Origin: Gymnopilus junonius
Taxonomy: Eukaryota > Basidiomycota > Agaricomycetes > Agaricales > Galerinaceae
Length of the DNA: 64,000 nucleotides
NCBI GenBank assembly: GCA_015501075.1
Contig: JADNYJ010000055.1
Span: 124,001-188,000 of the forward strand
Reading direction: 5' to 3'
The notes under the pieces are model-generated. The model saw only the letters and a list, made by a program, of their open reading frames with translations, ran no database searches and was not told the DNA's origin. Positions 34,387 through 46,222 of this stretch are shown here, in pieces. Made by a program: the position numbers and the translations under genes. How positions within the stretch are numbered: position 1 is the stretch's first letter; each line of letters begins with the position of its first letter.

Positions 34387-37300
34387 TCATATTTCTGTCC
34401 TGATATGCCGCGAGGCTAGTTGGAATATCTGTGATTGATGAAAGGGAGTCCTTAGACGAGATGTCACTGTAATAATTAAAATCATGGGACCCAAATACAT
34501 TACGCCAAAGAGAATAGAGGATGAGCTACACACTACGTTTAGAACATCCATGAATATCGCCTTTATGCGAAATCGAGTCAAATATGTTCTACTTTGTCGG
34601 ACCTTCCACACGAGGCCAAGAGATTGTGCGACGAATCCCCACTTGTCTGCACTCTCTTTAATCCTGGTAAATAAAGTAAGATGCCGATCGAGCAGACCAG
34701 ATAATAGGTTTAAGATTACTTTTGCTGGGTGGATTTCCCGGCTCCATGTCCAGCTTTCTTGTCGACTCGAAGGAGAAAGGATTTGGATTGTGAGCCAGTG
34801 AGTGTTGGAGCTCTGCAGCTACTTAAAAGAGTGCATAGGCACCACTCGGTCGTCGTCTATGACATCGGCTTCCATCAGAGGCGACTTTGAAATAAACCAC
34901 GAAAAAGAAAAGGCTTACGGTCTGCAGTGAGAAGCAGGTATGGAGGCAAGATCTTGTCCTTTGGTATATTGTGCAGTGGGGATAGTGGGAAGATGAAATC
35001 AAAGTCATTCGGGTCATCAGGATTACCGTAATCGCTGATCCAAGCTTTACCTATTGAAGGGAGATGAGTAGAGGTGTATGAGTTTACTAAGGGAAGCGTA
35101 AAACGAACCGATAGTAAATTTATGGAACTGGAAGATAAGACGTCAATGAGGCTCGTTTCTCCGAAGCGAGTTACACACTTTCAAAAGGTCATGCACGCCG
35201 ACCTCCGCAATAGCACAGCCAAAGGTACCTTCAGGAGCACGATTGACACAAGCAGCTACAAGGAGACCTGTGAAAAGAAGGATATGAGAACAGAGATTAG
35301 AATGAAAACTAAAAATGGCAGACCTCCGTTTGATCCTCCATTAATGGTTATCTTGTCTGCAGCAGCATACTTGTTTTCGACGAGGTACTGGCTATTGGAA
35401 TACCAGTCAGTTATTTTCGGAGAAGACGAAAAGAGTACGAATATGCGGACGTAGCGGCGATAAAATCGTCGAAACAGTTTCCCTACAGAAAATCATGAGC
35501 AAAAGACAACAAAGAGGGTTCAGATCTAGATTGAGAGCAGCACCTTTTTTTCTCTATATCCAGCTTTGTGCCAATCTTCTCCAAATTCCCCGCCTCCTCT
35601 GATATTTGGAAGTGCGAAAATAGCACCATAGTTTTGGAGGAACGTAAGAATCGTCGCGCTGAAAAAGGGATCAATGGAAATACTAAATCCGCCGTAGCCT
35701 ACAGGGATGTCGACGTAAGTCTTTGAATTCTATACCAATCTGGATGTCATTCACCGTACTGTATCGCCGGGGCGGTGCCATCAAGTTTGGTGGATTTGTG
35801 GCGGACAATAAACATTGGCACTTTGGTGCCGTCCTTACTCTCATACCACACCTACCCAGAAAGGGTCAATGAAAGGGTCAAGAGAGGTAATGAAACGCTG
35901 TACTTGGCTGGCATCAAAGTCCTCCGTATTCAGTCCTTTCACTTTGGTGGTTCTGTAGATGCTCCAGCGCTGTTCTTCAGGTATAGTAAAGTCATATCTG
36001 CCCACCGTGCCCGGGGAGGTGAAGCCGCTTAGTGTGACGAAGAACCAGGAATATTTTTCACGACCTGAAACATGAGCGGCACCCACAAAATCCTCCGCCA
36101 ATCGTACAACTTCGTTCCCGGCATGTGAATACACGTAAACCTCATCCTTGACCTGAGAGTTCATAGGATTTTACCAAGTGAGGCATAGCCTCTAAGAGTA
36201 TGAGTCAAAGCTACTTACGTTGCGCTTGTAAACGATGGCGAAATATTCCTTGTTGACACTTATGATGCTTGACAAAAAAGCCTTGCTTTCGGGTATTAAA
36301 TCCTTAATTTCGTTGTTCTTCGCAACATCCACAGTGATGACTTTGTACTGCGGAGCTGATTCGTCCGTTCTGATGTAAAACAACGATCCTTTGTTTGTAA
36401 TGCTAGTGCGGAATCAGTCAGCCAGTTCTTGGCAGGATGGCTCAAAAGGCAGGCACTTACACTTCGTATTCAGCACGATATTCGTCGAACACTTTTTTCC
36501 ATTTAATATTGGGACCAATTTTTTCCGGCTCGAAGTCCGCAATCCAAAGGAGATTTTGCTGTGAGAAAAAAAATTACACCGCCTCAAAAAGTGCGAAACG
36601 TCAAGTGCCTTACCCTGGAGCTGTCCTTGAGAATATAGAGAAGGATATACTTTCCATCGTCGGTGACATCGATGCTAAACATCCACTCGCGATGCTCCTT
36701 GTCCTGATAGACCAATATATCGTCCGCTATGCAGTTAGATCTGTCAATGAGACTCCGAGCAACAACGTAACATCATACATTGAGGTGTTCCCAGCCGATG
36801 GTAATAAACCATTGCGTCCAGATCACCTTCGGTGGCAATGGGTCCATGTCCATTTTCTCGCGATGTAGTCGAGGCCTCAGGGTAGCGCTAGAAGTGTGTT
36901 AGCATGCAGTGCCAATATAATTTACGTTGTGGAGCAACCTGATAGAAGAAGCCCTTTGAATCGGGAGTCCAAGCTATTGAAGAAAACTTGACAAACTTAA
37001 TTTCTTCAGGGAGGCGACCACTGTCATTTTTCACATCTACGTCTTTAGTGAGCGGAGAATCCGTTGGTCGGATATAAATTGTCACAAAGTCGCTTCCCTA
37101 GGCCAGAAAGATTTGATTCCCGTACGATACCTGTTCCGAAATGAACCTACAGACAAAGAAATGGCATAGGCAAAGTATTTGCCGTCTTCTGAAAATGAAT
37201 AGGTGGAAAGAGCTGCTGTACCGTCCTCGGATAATGCATTCGGCTGGATAGTCGTTGTCGTCAGCCAAGTGACAGGCAACTGGCAAGAAGAGGCCCACAT

Positions 37301-37811
37301 CAAAGAATAGTTCCCCACCACTGCCATCGACTTTAGAGAAATCTGGAAGAGTACTGTCTCCCGAGCGATACATGGCTAATGCCATCAGGAGGTTCATTGT
37401 GTATTCGTCAGATTCCAGGCAGAAGCTCACCTGTCTGTGGCTCGAGACCAGAGTTATAGAACCAGTACCATCTTTTATCATCACGGAATGAGGGAGCGGA
37501 GTACTAGAGCATAGAGTAACATTATTGCTAGACACTCGTCAAGCAATTGCGGCGCTTAATACCTTGGGATAATCGTTGCAATCTCGGAATGCGTTTTCCA
37601 GATGAGCAAGGTCAGGATTTTTGTCGAGATAGCTTCTAGTAAATGCCTCTTGTGCACTCGTCCATTTGTCTGTCTCATCGGTGTATTCCTCAAGCCATTG
37701 GTAGGGGTCCGATACGCGGACTTCGCCGCGAGAGGCACTCTTGTAGATGTCAACGTGATCGGAAAGACGAGCAGCTGGGTACGTGTTGGGAACCCAAGAA
37801 GTACGAGCCAT
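34387..37811 (-). CDS. Prolyl oligopeptidase (S9A), with apparent frame breaks near the end
   Basis: The start [21 protein letters not shown] at 37811 and the many-exon layout fit a cytosolic prolyl oligopeptidase that cuts after Pro in short peptides. Beta-propeller segments follow ([72 protein letters not shown]). The catalytic domain has the Ser motif NGGSNGGL (split by an intron), the Asp in [12 protein letters not shown] and the His in KKAGHGAGK. After HSFK the frame meets TAG. Adding one base there restores [15 protein letters not shown], and a second one-base gap lies before [13 protein letters not shown]. As written, translation stops between Asp and His, so the product would lack part of the triad. 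No cyclic-peptide precursor gene is visible nearby, so I read it as the general enzyme. Confidence 0.85.
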
Positions 37812-40800
37812 AGTTGAAAGAGACAAGGATACAGGCTTATAGATAGCGAATACTCTCAGAACCCTTGGAAATGAGAGATGGCGGAAAGACAGTGGAAGCA
37901 TGTGTACTCCTTATAAGGGAAATTCCTGACGCGCTCGCAAAAAAAAAGTTGCCGCGTTGCCGAGTCATGTGCGGTTTTGTCCGCAATGACATTGATCGAG
38001 TCAAAACTCGTGGCCTCCTTATCCTCTTCCCATCCATACCCTCTGAAGCAAATCAATCCAAGTCCAATATAGTGGCCAAATGGCCATGAAATGTAATTCC
38101 TCAAAAGGGCCCTCGGGATCGGAAAATTTCAGTTGTTCTTTTCGCCTCCTCGGACAATACAGTAACACTCTGCTAAACGTCTTGTGAAATAGCCGGACAG
38201 TGCACAGACAGACCACCTGTCATCCTGATGGTTTGAAAGAAATCAAGATCAAGATCAGTACCCTGCAAATTTTTACGTCACGTTTTACGGTTTTTACCAT
38301 TGTCAAATTGGTCGTACTTCGCCTACCACATTATTGGGAGTCCTGACTTCGTCCCTAGAGGGTGATGCTCACCAGGAGAGAACGAGAAACATTTTAAGTA
38401 TGGCTCATATTTCGATCGAGATGTCATAACCCCGATTACACACTCCCCCAACCATTTTCAAGCACAGCCCTCCGGTCGTTGAGTCCGAAGAGGCTCTTAT
38501 TTTACGTTTTCAAGCCACTTTTCTCTCGACTCTTATCCTCAACCTAGATGAACTATCAAATATACCTCCTGGTATACTTAAATAGTGTTGGGTTCCGAGG
38601 AAAAGTGTTTATGGGTATCAAACCTCCGAGATGACTTATTGTCCATGCCGAGCTGCAAAATCCCCCCCACGTATACCATTAAGGACTCGTCCACAGTCAA
38701 GCGTGAGGAAATTCACTCATCAACTTCAGCAATGGCCTCCTAGGACGCAAACTTCGTTTTCGAATCAGCCATTGATGGATTACTGCCATCTATCCTTGGT
38801 CCAAGTCAAAGTCCAACGTGTTTTCCATTACCCCTTTCAGGGAGCCCCCAAGATTCTGGTTTACGAAGCCCTTTCTCCGCAACTTAAACGATTTATCAAA
38901 TTTCCTGACTATAGTCAGTCCCGGAAATTGTCGTACATGTGGCCACCGTTTGTCCATGTGCACTGGAAGGATTGGTGTTGAGATAAGCCGTCAGCAAAAC
39001 AATCAGAAATACACCCAGTTCTTAGGTGCGACATACTTATCGAGATTAGTCGGCATTGACGGCAAGAAATCCTCCCTGGATAAGACGTGACAAGTCGTCT
39101 ACGACGCAAGGTGTGGCGCTCTCGCTCTGTGAGAAGATACTTTCGTCATGCATATAGAGTAGGTCATCATACCTGACTTGTGTGCCCTCTTTTCAGGCTA
39201 GTGCTTTGCTCCACCAACTACAACTTCGTCCGCGTCTCTGAAAGATAGACCCCCGTCGTTGCCGCAAAGGTCCCGAGTTACATTTTGGATCTCTTCGTCA
39301 GATCGGCGGGCTACACGACTTTTAATGGTTGCGCACGACAGATCGCCAACACCCCTGCCGTACAATATGCACCAGGGACAAAACCTCCACGCTTGGCTAT
39401 CGACTGCAAGTTCCGACAAATGGGGCAGTGGACATGTCATTGCCAAAAATATGGCACCTGGAGTGTTTCTCTACGTGTAGGTACTCTGTATGGTTGGATT
39501 TGCGTCGCCTCCAGAGTTCCCGCGCCCCGCAGAGATTTCAGCTAGCATGTTAACCATGACCCTTAGAATTGGATCACTGCGAAAGAATCAATGGCCTGTT
39601 GAACTCCGTTCGCATCTCATCCTCAGCGGTAACCCACGGTCCGGCAAGGAAACAGTGCCTACCTGTTTCTCATCATCACCATCTAAATCTTGTCTAAATC
39701 ACTGGGGAGTGAACAAGTCGACCAACTTCTCAGATTTGGAAACCGTCTTGCGCCATATGTTCTGTGTTTGGTTTGAATTGTCATGCTTTCTCCTTCCTTA
39801 TCCAACCTGGCGAACCCTGGAATGTCCTAGACAACAGCATGCTCATCTCAGCAAGCGTGTTTGCGTGAACTGAGCCAATCTTGCATACATATTTGACTTA
39901 CTCCAGGACCTGACAGAAGCAGGCTTCCCGAATTCATTCATTCGATCCGAATTTTGGCGGTAGTCCCTGGGTCATGGCTAGTCTCTCGTAGTATTCATTT
40001 GCCCTGTTCCGCCGGGTGTATTCTAAGGGTCGCGTGCTCGAGCTAAAGGACGATGAAACGGGAATGTTTAATGTGTCATGACTAACGGGAGGCCATTACT
40101 TCCGCTCTCAATTCATACAATTATCCGTGGTTCTGAGTTTCAAGCACCGGCAGCAGTATGTGTACCTAGGGTGAATCGGGGGATTTTCAAGGCGAAATTT
40201 GAACTCAGCGGCGCATCTTGTTCATCTGCTGGCTCCAGATTTTTACGCGCTTGTATCTCCAGCTATATCCGCCGTGGGAATGTACCCCACACTGCATGAT
40301 AACTGGAGGAAGCTTCGAAAGAGCCTTACGATTAGTGAGCTCCCAGATTTCCACGGTACGATAACATTCCCTACATCTCTGGCGTGCAGTAGATAGATGG
40401 GCATGCAAAGTTCACTTGCTGTTTTGCCAGAGAATCGCCTGCGTTGGCGAAATTTCTACTCGATGCTTAACACTACTCACTACCTCTGAGAAAATTTTTT
40501 CGTTGATGTCGAACTTAGTGAGACTATTCTCTTCTTAATGGCCAAGATATGAGCCTGGAAGTCTCACACATGAAGCGTGGATCCGTCAAAGCTCGACTAA
40601 GTTCGCAACACTACGCTTTCCTGTCATTTGAGACAGTAGCAATTGCTTTTGACAGCATGAATAATTATATGCATTCCCCAGGTAGGTAGGCAAGGGCGCC
40701 TGAAGACCGACCTCAACGATCAACCGTGGTTAATTATGAGAGTATCTCGACAATTTTGACTGCAGAAATATGGAAGAAGGCTGCATGAGGGTATGCCGCT

Positions 40801-42159
40801 CCTACCGATGGTAACTCGGCTGCGCCTTTGGAGCACAGTATGCAACACCGTTTACGCAGTCGCCTAAACTACTCAATGACCGTGGTGCAGCTTGGCGACA
40901 GTGATCTACATTTTGGCGATAAGTGCCTCCGACGAACCACTTACTTTTATCGACCTATAGAAGCCACGGTGGTGCGAGAAATGAAACACGTGGTCCTTTG
41001 ACAAGCGGCGAACACTGCTGGCACTGACTAGTGTTTCTTTAAGAAACGGTACCTAGGAAACACGTCTGATGACATCTTTCTACTGTTTCTTGCAGAAACA
41101 CCAATCGGGCATACCAAATTCGGCAAGCCCGAAGAGTCTTTTTAGGGGAAACAGCAAAAAGAAATCATATGACATGTTTCTTTTGTGCTATTTCCCAGAG
41201 AAACAGAAATCGGTGCCAGCAGTGGAACTTATACTTAGTTGTTGAGAGCAGGAGGTAGTTTTCCGTGACAGGTCGAACTTCAAGCCTTAGATGTCAAGAT
41301 CTAGTCTAGGGCACCTATAAAGAATGGGGTCATTGACTTTGATGCTTCATGACTCCAATGACTGGTTATTTTAGTTGGCCCCAGTTGGAACTTAGGCAAG
41401 ACCTAAAACATCATATAAATCGTGCCTATGACAAACTATGTATTCTTTTGTGCCATTGGCGGAGATCCTGTTAATTCTTCGTGCGCACTAGCTTGTCGAT
41501 GATTGACCGACCTGTTTATTATAGTTGCCTGACCATTCAAAACCATCATCGTGACAAGGGGTACTACTTTCTTATCACACTTAACTTAGCCGTCGAATAG
41601 TATGCTTACAACAACGACGGCTTATCCATAACCTACATCACCTTGAACCTTAAAATCAAAGAGCCTTAACGGAGACAAGGTTTTGAGGTGCATGGAAGGA
41701 CTCAAAAGATACAAACGTATATATACATGACTACTAGAACAGGGCAATTGGAAGTAATATTACAATTGGCCGAAGTTCATGTACAGGATCCGTTATGGCC
41801 AACAGAGTGCCTCGTATGTATACATCAATGTGGGGTATGCATATATACGTAGATGATGACCTCAGTAAAGGGGAATGAAGTATTCCGTGAAATGCAAATA
41901 GTGATAGTCCAACCCACGTTGAGAGTATAATGTTTGGATGAATACATGGTGGCAGTAAATTAAAAATCAAACAGAATTGGAATCGCAGATGAGAAAGAAA
42001 AGATTTACATTTTGTAGTGGCAAGATCAAAATACAACGAAGAACACGAACGCCTATACGAGGGTTTTCCATCGTCGTTTAGATCTAATCTGGGTGATACA
42101 TCTCCCAGAATGAAATATAGCTCGCCAAACAATGCTAGGAAGCGCAAGCTCAGTGGATC
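37812..42159. other. Gene-poor region, nothing firmly recognised
   Basis: More than 4 kb without a supported gene. Rightward frames of 60-130 codons occur (38631-38981, 39259-39545, 39490-39873, 40078-40396), but all lack motifs and switch frame often; they may be old relics. The clearest structure is the inverted-repeat cluster at 41033-41205. No terminal repeats or reverse-transcriptase words are seen. Confidence 0.4.
41033..41205. repeat. Cluster of three inverted repeats with shared GTTTCT/AGAAAC arms
   Basis: Three hairpin-like inverted repeats share the same arms: 41033-41047 (GTTTCTTTAAGAAAC, 1-nt loop), 41084-41100 (TGTTTCTTGCAGAAACA, 3-nt loop) and 41175-41205 (TGTTTCT/AGAAACA, 17-nt loop). 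Extra half-sites GGAAACA lie between them. The arms hold TTC/GAA units as in heat-shock elements, but the spacing is not a clean HSE. Nearby genes do not explain them. Confidence 0.7.
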
Positions 42160-42420
42160 ATTCCTTTAATCAAAGCCATATGAACAAAGAAGAAGGCACC
42201 GAAAGGGTTCTGAAGCTCCATAAACTCTAAAGCCCATTCGATGCCCAAAGACGCTCTCGGGCCCCTTCGAGAACGCAACTAGGTACCGATCCAGAGTCGC
42301 AGCTAAATCAGGATGGGGCCAGTGTTCGGAGAGAAACGTAGGGGATCCGGGAACTTATCCGGGTTGCAATATATAATCGTGTTTCCCATTTCTACGGCTG
42401 GGTACCGTGCGTGGGTTTAT
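42160..42420 (-). pseudogene. Cytochrome P450 C-terminal relic
   Basis: Read on the minus strand with small frame corrections, this stretch gives GNTIIYCNPDKFPDPLRFSP, then (E)HWPHPDLAATLDRYLVAFSKG and IEWALEFMELQ. This is the order of the meander (FPDPxxFxPERW), the heme-binding approach (LDRYLVAFSKGxR) and the L-helix of fungal P450s. At least three one-base shifts are needed (near 42340, 42265 and 42252). The heme-ligand Cys position reads Arg or Ser depending on frame, so the enzyme would be dead. The I-helix, the K-helix ExxR and the N-terminal membrane anchor are not found upstream. Only the 3' end of a former gene remains. Confidence 0.65.
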
Positions 42421-44228
42421 TGGGATTACAATTTAGGGGTTGATGATTTCCAGGTAGGATTCATACTAGAGATAGAACAGGTCGAGAAGGGTTGGCAATG
42501 ATTAGCGTAGACACAAAATTAGAACGAAAGAGAAAGGAGCAAATCCGTGAGGATTGTGAACTGAGGATGAGCGAAATAGAGACATAGAACCCAAAGTACT
42601 GGACAGAAGATGAGAAAATAGGTGAAGAAGAATCCATAAGCCGAGAAAAAGATTACGAAACCAAAGCAGAGAGGAGTATATAATTCAATGGAATGACGTT
42701 CAAACAAACTTTAGAAGACATTTAATCTATGGGAAAGATGGACTGTGCGCATCCTATGTTCTGTGTGACTTCAATGAAGAGATCAAATTCTTCTAGCATG
42801 TCCATCATGTACACACTTGGATCTCGCTCTCACGACTTAGGTAAGAGGCAGTCTGGAGGGCGAAATGGAAGTTAGGAGAGAAGTAAATACTGTTTAAAAA
42901 AAGAGTAAGTAGTCGAAGGCATAGAATGGGTGCATGCGTGAGAGCAAACCAAACCATCATCGCCTCGCATGTGAACCAACCGGCAGACGGCTCTGAAAGT
43001 TGGCAAGTATACAAGTCTACAAGGTCAAATAGAGAACAAAGTCGTCCGAGTTAATTGCCAAGACAGGGCAAGACGAAGGTCACATATGGGCAATGCGGAG
43101 TGGAACTAAATCAAACTAATGAAGTGACGAAGCACCTAGCGTCCAAATTCCCATTCGGTATCGATGATACAATGCCGTGGATTCGGAAAGACTAAGCTAA
43201 AGCGCGAAAGGAAAAAAAATGCAAATGCATAATGTGCATGGCAAGAAAAGATAGTCTTGCAAACTATGAAGCATTGGCCGAAATAGACTTTGAGTCGATC
43301 GATCAGAACCGAATGTGAATGTGAAAGAACCATCTATCATCGCGTGGCGAAGAGTTGCATAGGATGCGAAAGGAAGATCCTGGGCAATGGCATCCCACAA
43401 GAGGGGTGGGACGCCACACCCAAATAAGCTCGTAAGGTATCGAGAACCAAATCGGGAGAGGCTGTGCATGCGCTAATCCGCTTCCGCCTTTGGCGAGGCC
43501 CAATTCGGCAACTGCGCTTCTGAGGAAAAGACAAGCAAGCGCAGTCCATTGTCCCCGACGAGAAATTTCAAAAAGATCAGAGAAAAAAGAAGAGCGCAAT
43601 GCATGCAACGGTCAAGAGAGTGGAATGATTCGTGTCAGAGAGTCAGGGTTCGGAAAAATGAAAGAAAGAAGATCGAAAAAGAAGAGTAAAGAGATTCCAG
43701 TGAGGGAATTTACAGAGTAAGCATTCAAAAGAGACCTTGGCCGATAGCGAGTCAACCTCAATTCGACGACAAGGCGAACCGAGCTCCGCAAGGTCAGGTC
43801 GTCGCCGATCAGTTTCTTCTTCACCGGTTCATCTCTCATCTCTCAGAAGAACTATCCTCCCACTGTAGGCTCCAAACTATCTGTTTTTCTTAGCGAGAGC
43901 GAAGATGGACCCCGATGTACTAGACATCTGCACAGAAGACTCGAGAGTGGCTAGAACTAAGTCTAAAATTAATAGATGAAGATAATGAATCAGAGAGAAA
44001 GAAAGCGATGACGTGGACCATGATGGGTGAAAATATCAGTACTGAATCGTTGCCAATCATGAAAATTCTCAGCAGGTGTAGTAGCGATACGAAGGTATTC
44101 CGTTGGTAAAGTGAAAGTACATGCCTTGGCCCTTGGCGGCAGTGGAACATTGAAACTTATGGCACGTGACCGTAAAATAGGTTTCTCCAAAATCCATCAT
44201 CGGAGTCACTGCGTGCACTCAGCCTGGG
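42421..44228. other. Purine-rich stretch with short minus-strand frames; FLX1 upstream region at its right end
   Basis: The plus strand is markedly A/G-rich (C/T-rich on the minus strand) between about 42500 and 43750, with no long frame. At 43990-44190 a 66-codon minus-strand frame is protein-like (contains PTEYLRIATTPAENFHDWQR). At 43612-43839 another begins MRDEPVKKKLIGDDLTLRSS. They could be exons of a small gene I cannot assemble. A GTCACGTG box (minus strand, 44163-44170) lies about 60 bp before the FLX1 ATG. Confidence 0.35.
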
Positions 44229-45705
44229 ATGGGCACTCCTCCCCAACCTCCCAGCTTTTTTCCTACAACTGCATTGGTGAGTTTCAGGTAGTCTATTTCT
44301 TTCGAAACAAAATAGATTGAGCAAAATATTCCAGGATCATGCAGCTGCAGGACTCGGCGCGGGTATCGTCACCACATTGTGCATGAACCCCCTGGATCTC
44401 CTCAAAGTCAAGCTTCAGGTTACCACATCCAACGCCGGTTCTTCTCTGGGAAAACATATATGGATGTCTCTGAGAGAAATTCAGCAGACTCAAGGATGGA
44501 GAGGCCTGTATAGAGGGCTAGTGCCAAACATCGCCGGGAACGCGTCCAGCTGGGGTTTGTACTTCCTGTTGTGCGTACGCTCATTCTTTTCGTGTCCTGG
44601 AACCATATTCTCAAGATTTATTATAGCTACAACATGCTGAAGAAACGCGCTTCGGGAGGTGACATCACGAAACCTCTTTCAGCTCCGGAATATCTGATCT
44701 GTTCTGCCCAAGCGAGTTCGCACTTCCTGCGTGTGATTACAATACATCCTTTTTATTAACGTTGTGCTTTTACCTCTAGGTGCTGTTACCGCTGTTATGA
44801 CTAACCCGCTATGGCTCGTTCGAGTCCGCATGTTTACCACCAGCGCCGGTTCACCAACTGCATACCGTGGCTTATGGCGTAAGTCATTCCATCCATTTTA
44901 CTTGTTCTGTGTATTTTCATTCTAAACCTTCGTCTTGCTTCATCCATTCGTATGATGCACCTTTCTTGTCTTTTAGACGGCCTACGCACGATCGTCCAAA
45001 AAGAAGGACCTCTCGGGCTTTTTCGAGGAACTTCACTGGCACTCTTCGGTGTCTCTAATGGTGCTATACAATTCGTTGTTTACGAAAAGATGAAGACATG
45101 GGGCTTTGAGAGGAAGAAGAGGCAGTATGAAAGGGCTGGTAAACCATACGATCGTGATGTCGATAAACTGGTAAGCATTGATCCATGTCTGGGCTAGGAT
45201 TTACAGGTGGCATCTCTGAGATAAACTCTCGAGAGACTTCTCTGCGTTTATCGCCCTGCTGATTTGGTTTAGTTAGTTTCGGAATTCACACATGCTTATA
45301 TTTTATCTGCAGTCCAACTTTTCTTATACAGTCATGTCTATAACGAGCAAGCTTGCTGCGTTAGCCGTAACATACCCATACCAAGTCGTACGGTCCCGAA
45401 TACAGGTTCGTGCTATCTTACTACTATATTATATCACGACCCGACGCTGAAACCTATTTTCTCAGAACGATGCTCAATCTGTGCTCTTTCCTACTATCCC
45501 AGCGACTATCAAACGAACATGGGCTATTGAGGGCCCAAGAGGTTTCTTCCGTGGTTTAGGAACAAACCTCGTACGAGTTCTTCCCGGGACTTGTATCACA
45601 TTCGTGGTATACGAAAATCTAGCCTGGTTGCTCAGGACACATGCACGAGAGCGGGCCGATAGGGCCAAGAGGTTAGAGGATGTAGAGGATGGGACATCTT
45701 CGTAG
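44229..45705 (+). CDS. FLX1: Mitochondrial FAD/folate carrier (FLX1-type)
   Basis: Seven exons (44229-44276, 44335-44570, 44627-44715, 44780-44878, 44977-45170, 45313-45405, 45466-45705) give 332 residues in frame. The first 16-codon exon supplies the ATG (MGTPPQPPSFFPTTAL). Three carrier repeats are visible with signatures NPLDLLKVKLQ, NPLWLVRVRMF and YPYQVVRSRIQ, each followed by a GWRGLYRGL / GPLGLFRGT / GPRGFFRGL motif. The PLWLVRVR and PYQVVRSR forms set the FAD/folate carriers apart from other family members. The protein sits in the inner mitochondrial membrane and moves flavin (or folate) into the matrix. A Cbf1-type CACGTG box is just upstream. Confidence 0.92.
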
Positions 45706-46222
45706 TTGATAGGCCACGACTTGGCCCAGTCAGAGAGAACGAAGGAATGAAGAGCTGTTTAAATTGGATTACAGGAAGTATTTTATTGCATTTATAGTCA
45801 TCTTAATAACTTTTCCCTACTCAGTCACACACCGCAATAGGACTCGAGAGAACTTTCCCTTAGAATAGGAACCGCAACGTACTGTATTATATATAACAAA
45901 ATGTCGGCACTTAGTGTAAGCTACAGACGCTTAAAAGAATGAAGCACAGCAATACAACGGGGACAAATTGCTGTTGAAACCTCTCCGAAGCTCGGAGGAA
46001 ACGAGACAGGAAATTGACCTATGCGGACTCAAGTACTCTTCGACCGCGATTATGAACAATTGCCAGCAGCTAGCTGCTCGACTTCCCTTAACGAGTATGG
46101 AAATCCAACCTCACTATGTTCAAGAAATACCCGGGGAAGACCAAGTCAAATAATTCTCAAATAAAATGCCCCAACCCACTAAGCTCTTTACACCTAATTC
46201 CGATTTTTTTTTCTTCTTTCCT
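45706..46222. other. Intergenic between convergent genes
   Basis: The 3' ends of FLX1 (+) and the PPR-like gene (-) meet here. Nothing else is recognised. Confidence 0.4.

Noticed and set aside
34387..37811. Specialised macrocyclase prolyl oligopeptidase of cyclic-peptide toxins
   Set aside because: No precursor-peptide gene or other pathway gene is visible nearby, and nothing in the sequence separates it from the general enzyme found in most mushrooms.
38631..39873. Possible P450 or other enzyme relic on the plus strand
   Set aside because: I could not place any conserved motif in order in any frame.
41734..42147. 137-codon minus-strand frame
   Set aside because: Composition is hydrophobic and irregular with no motif; it begins downstream of the P450 relic and is probably noncoding.
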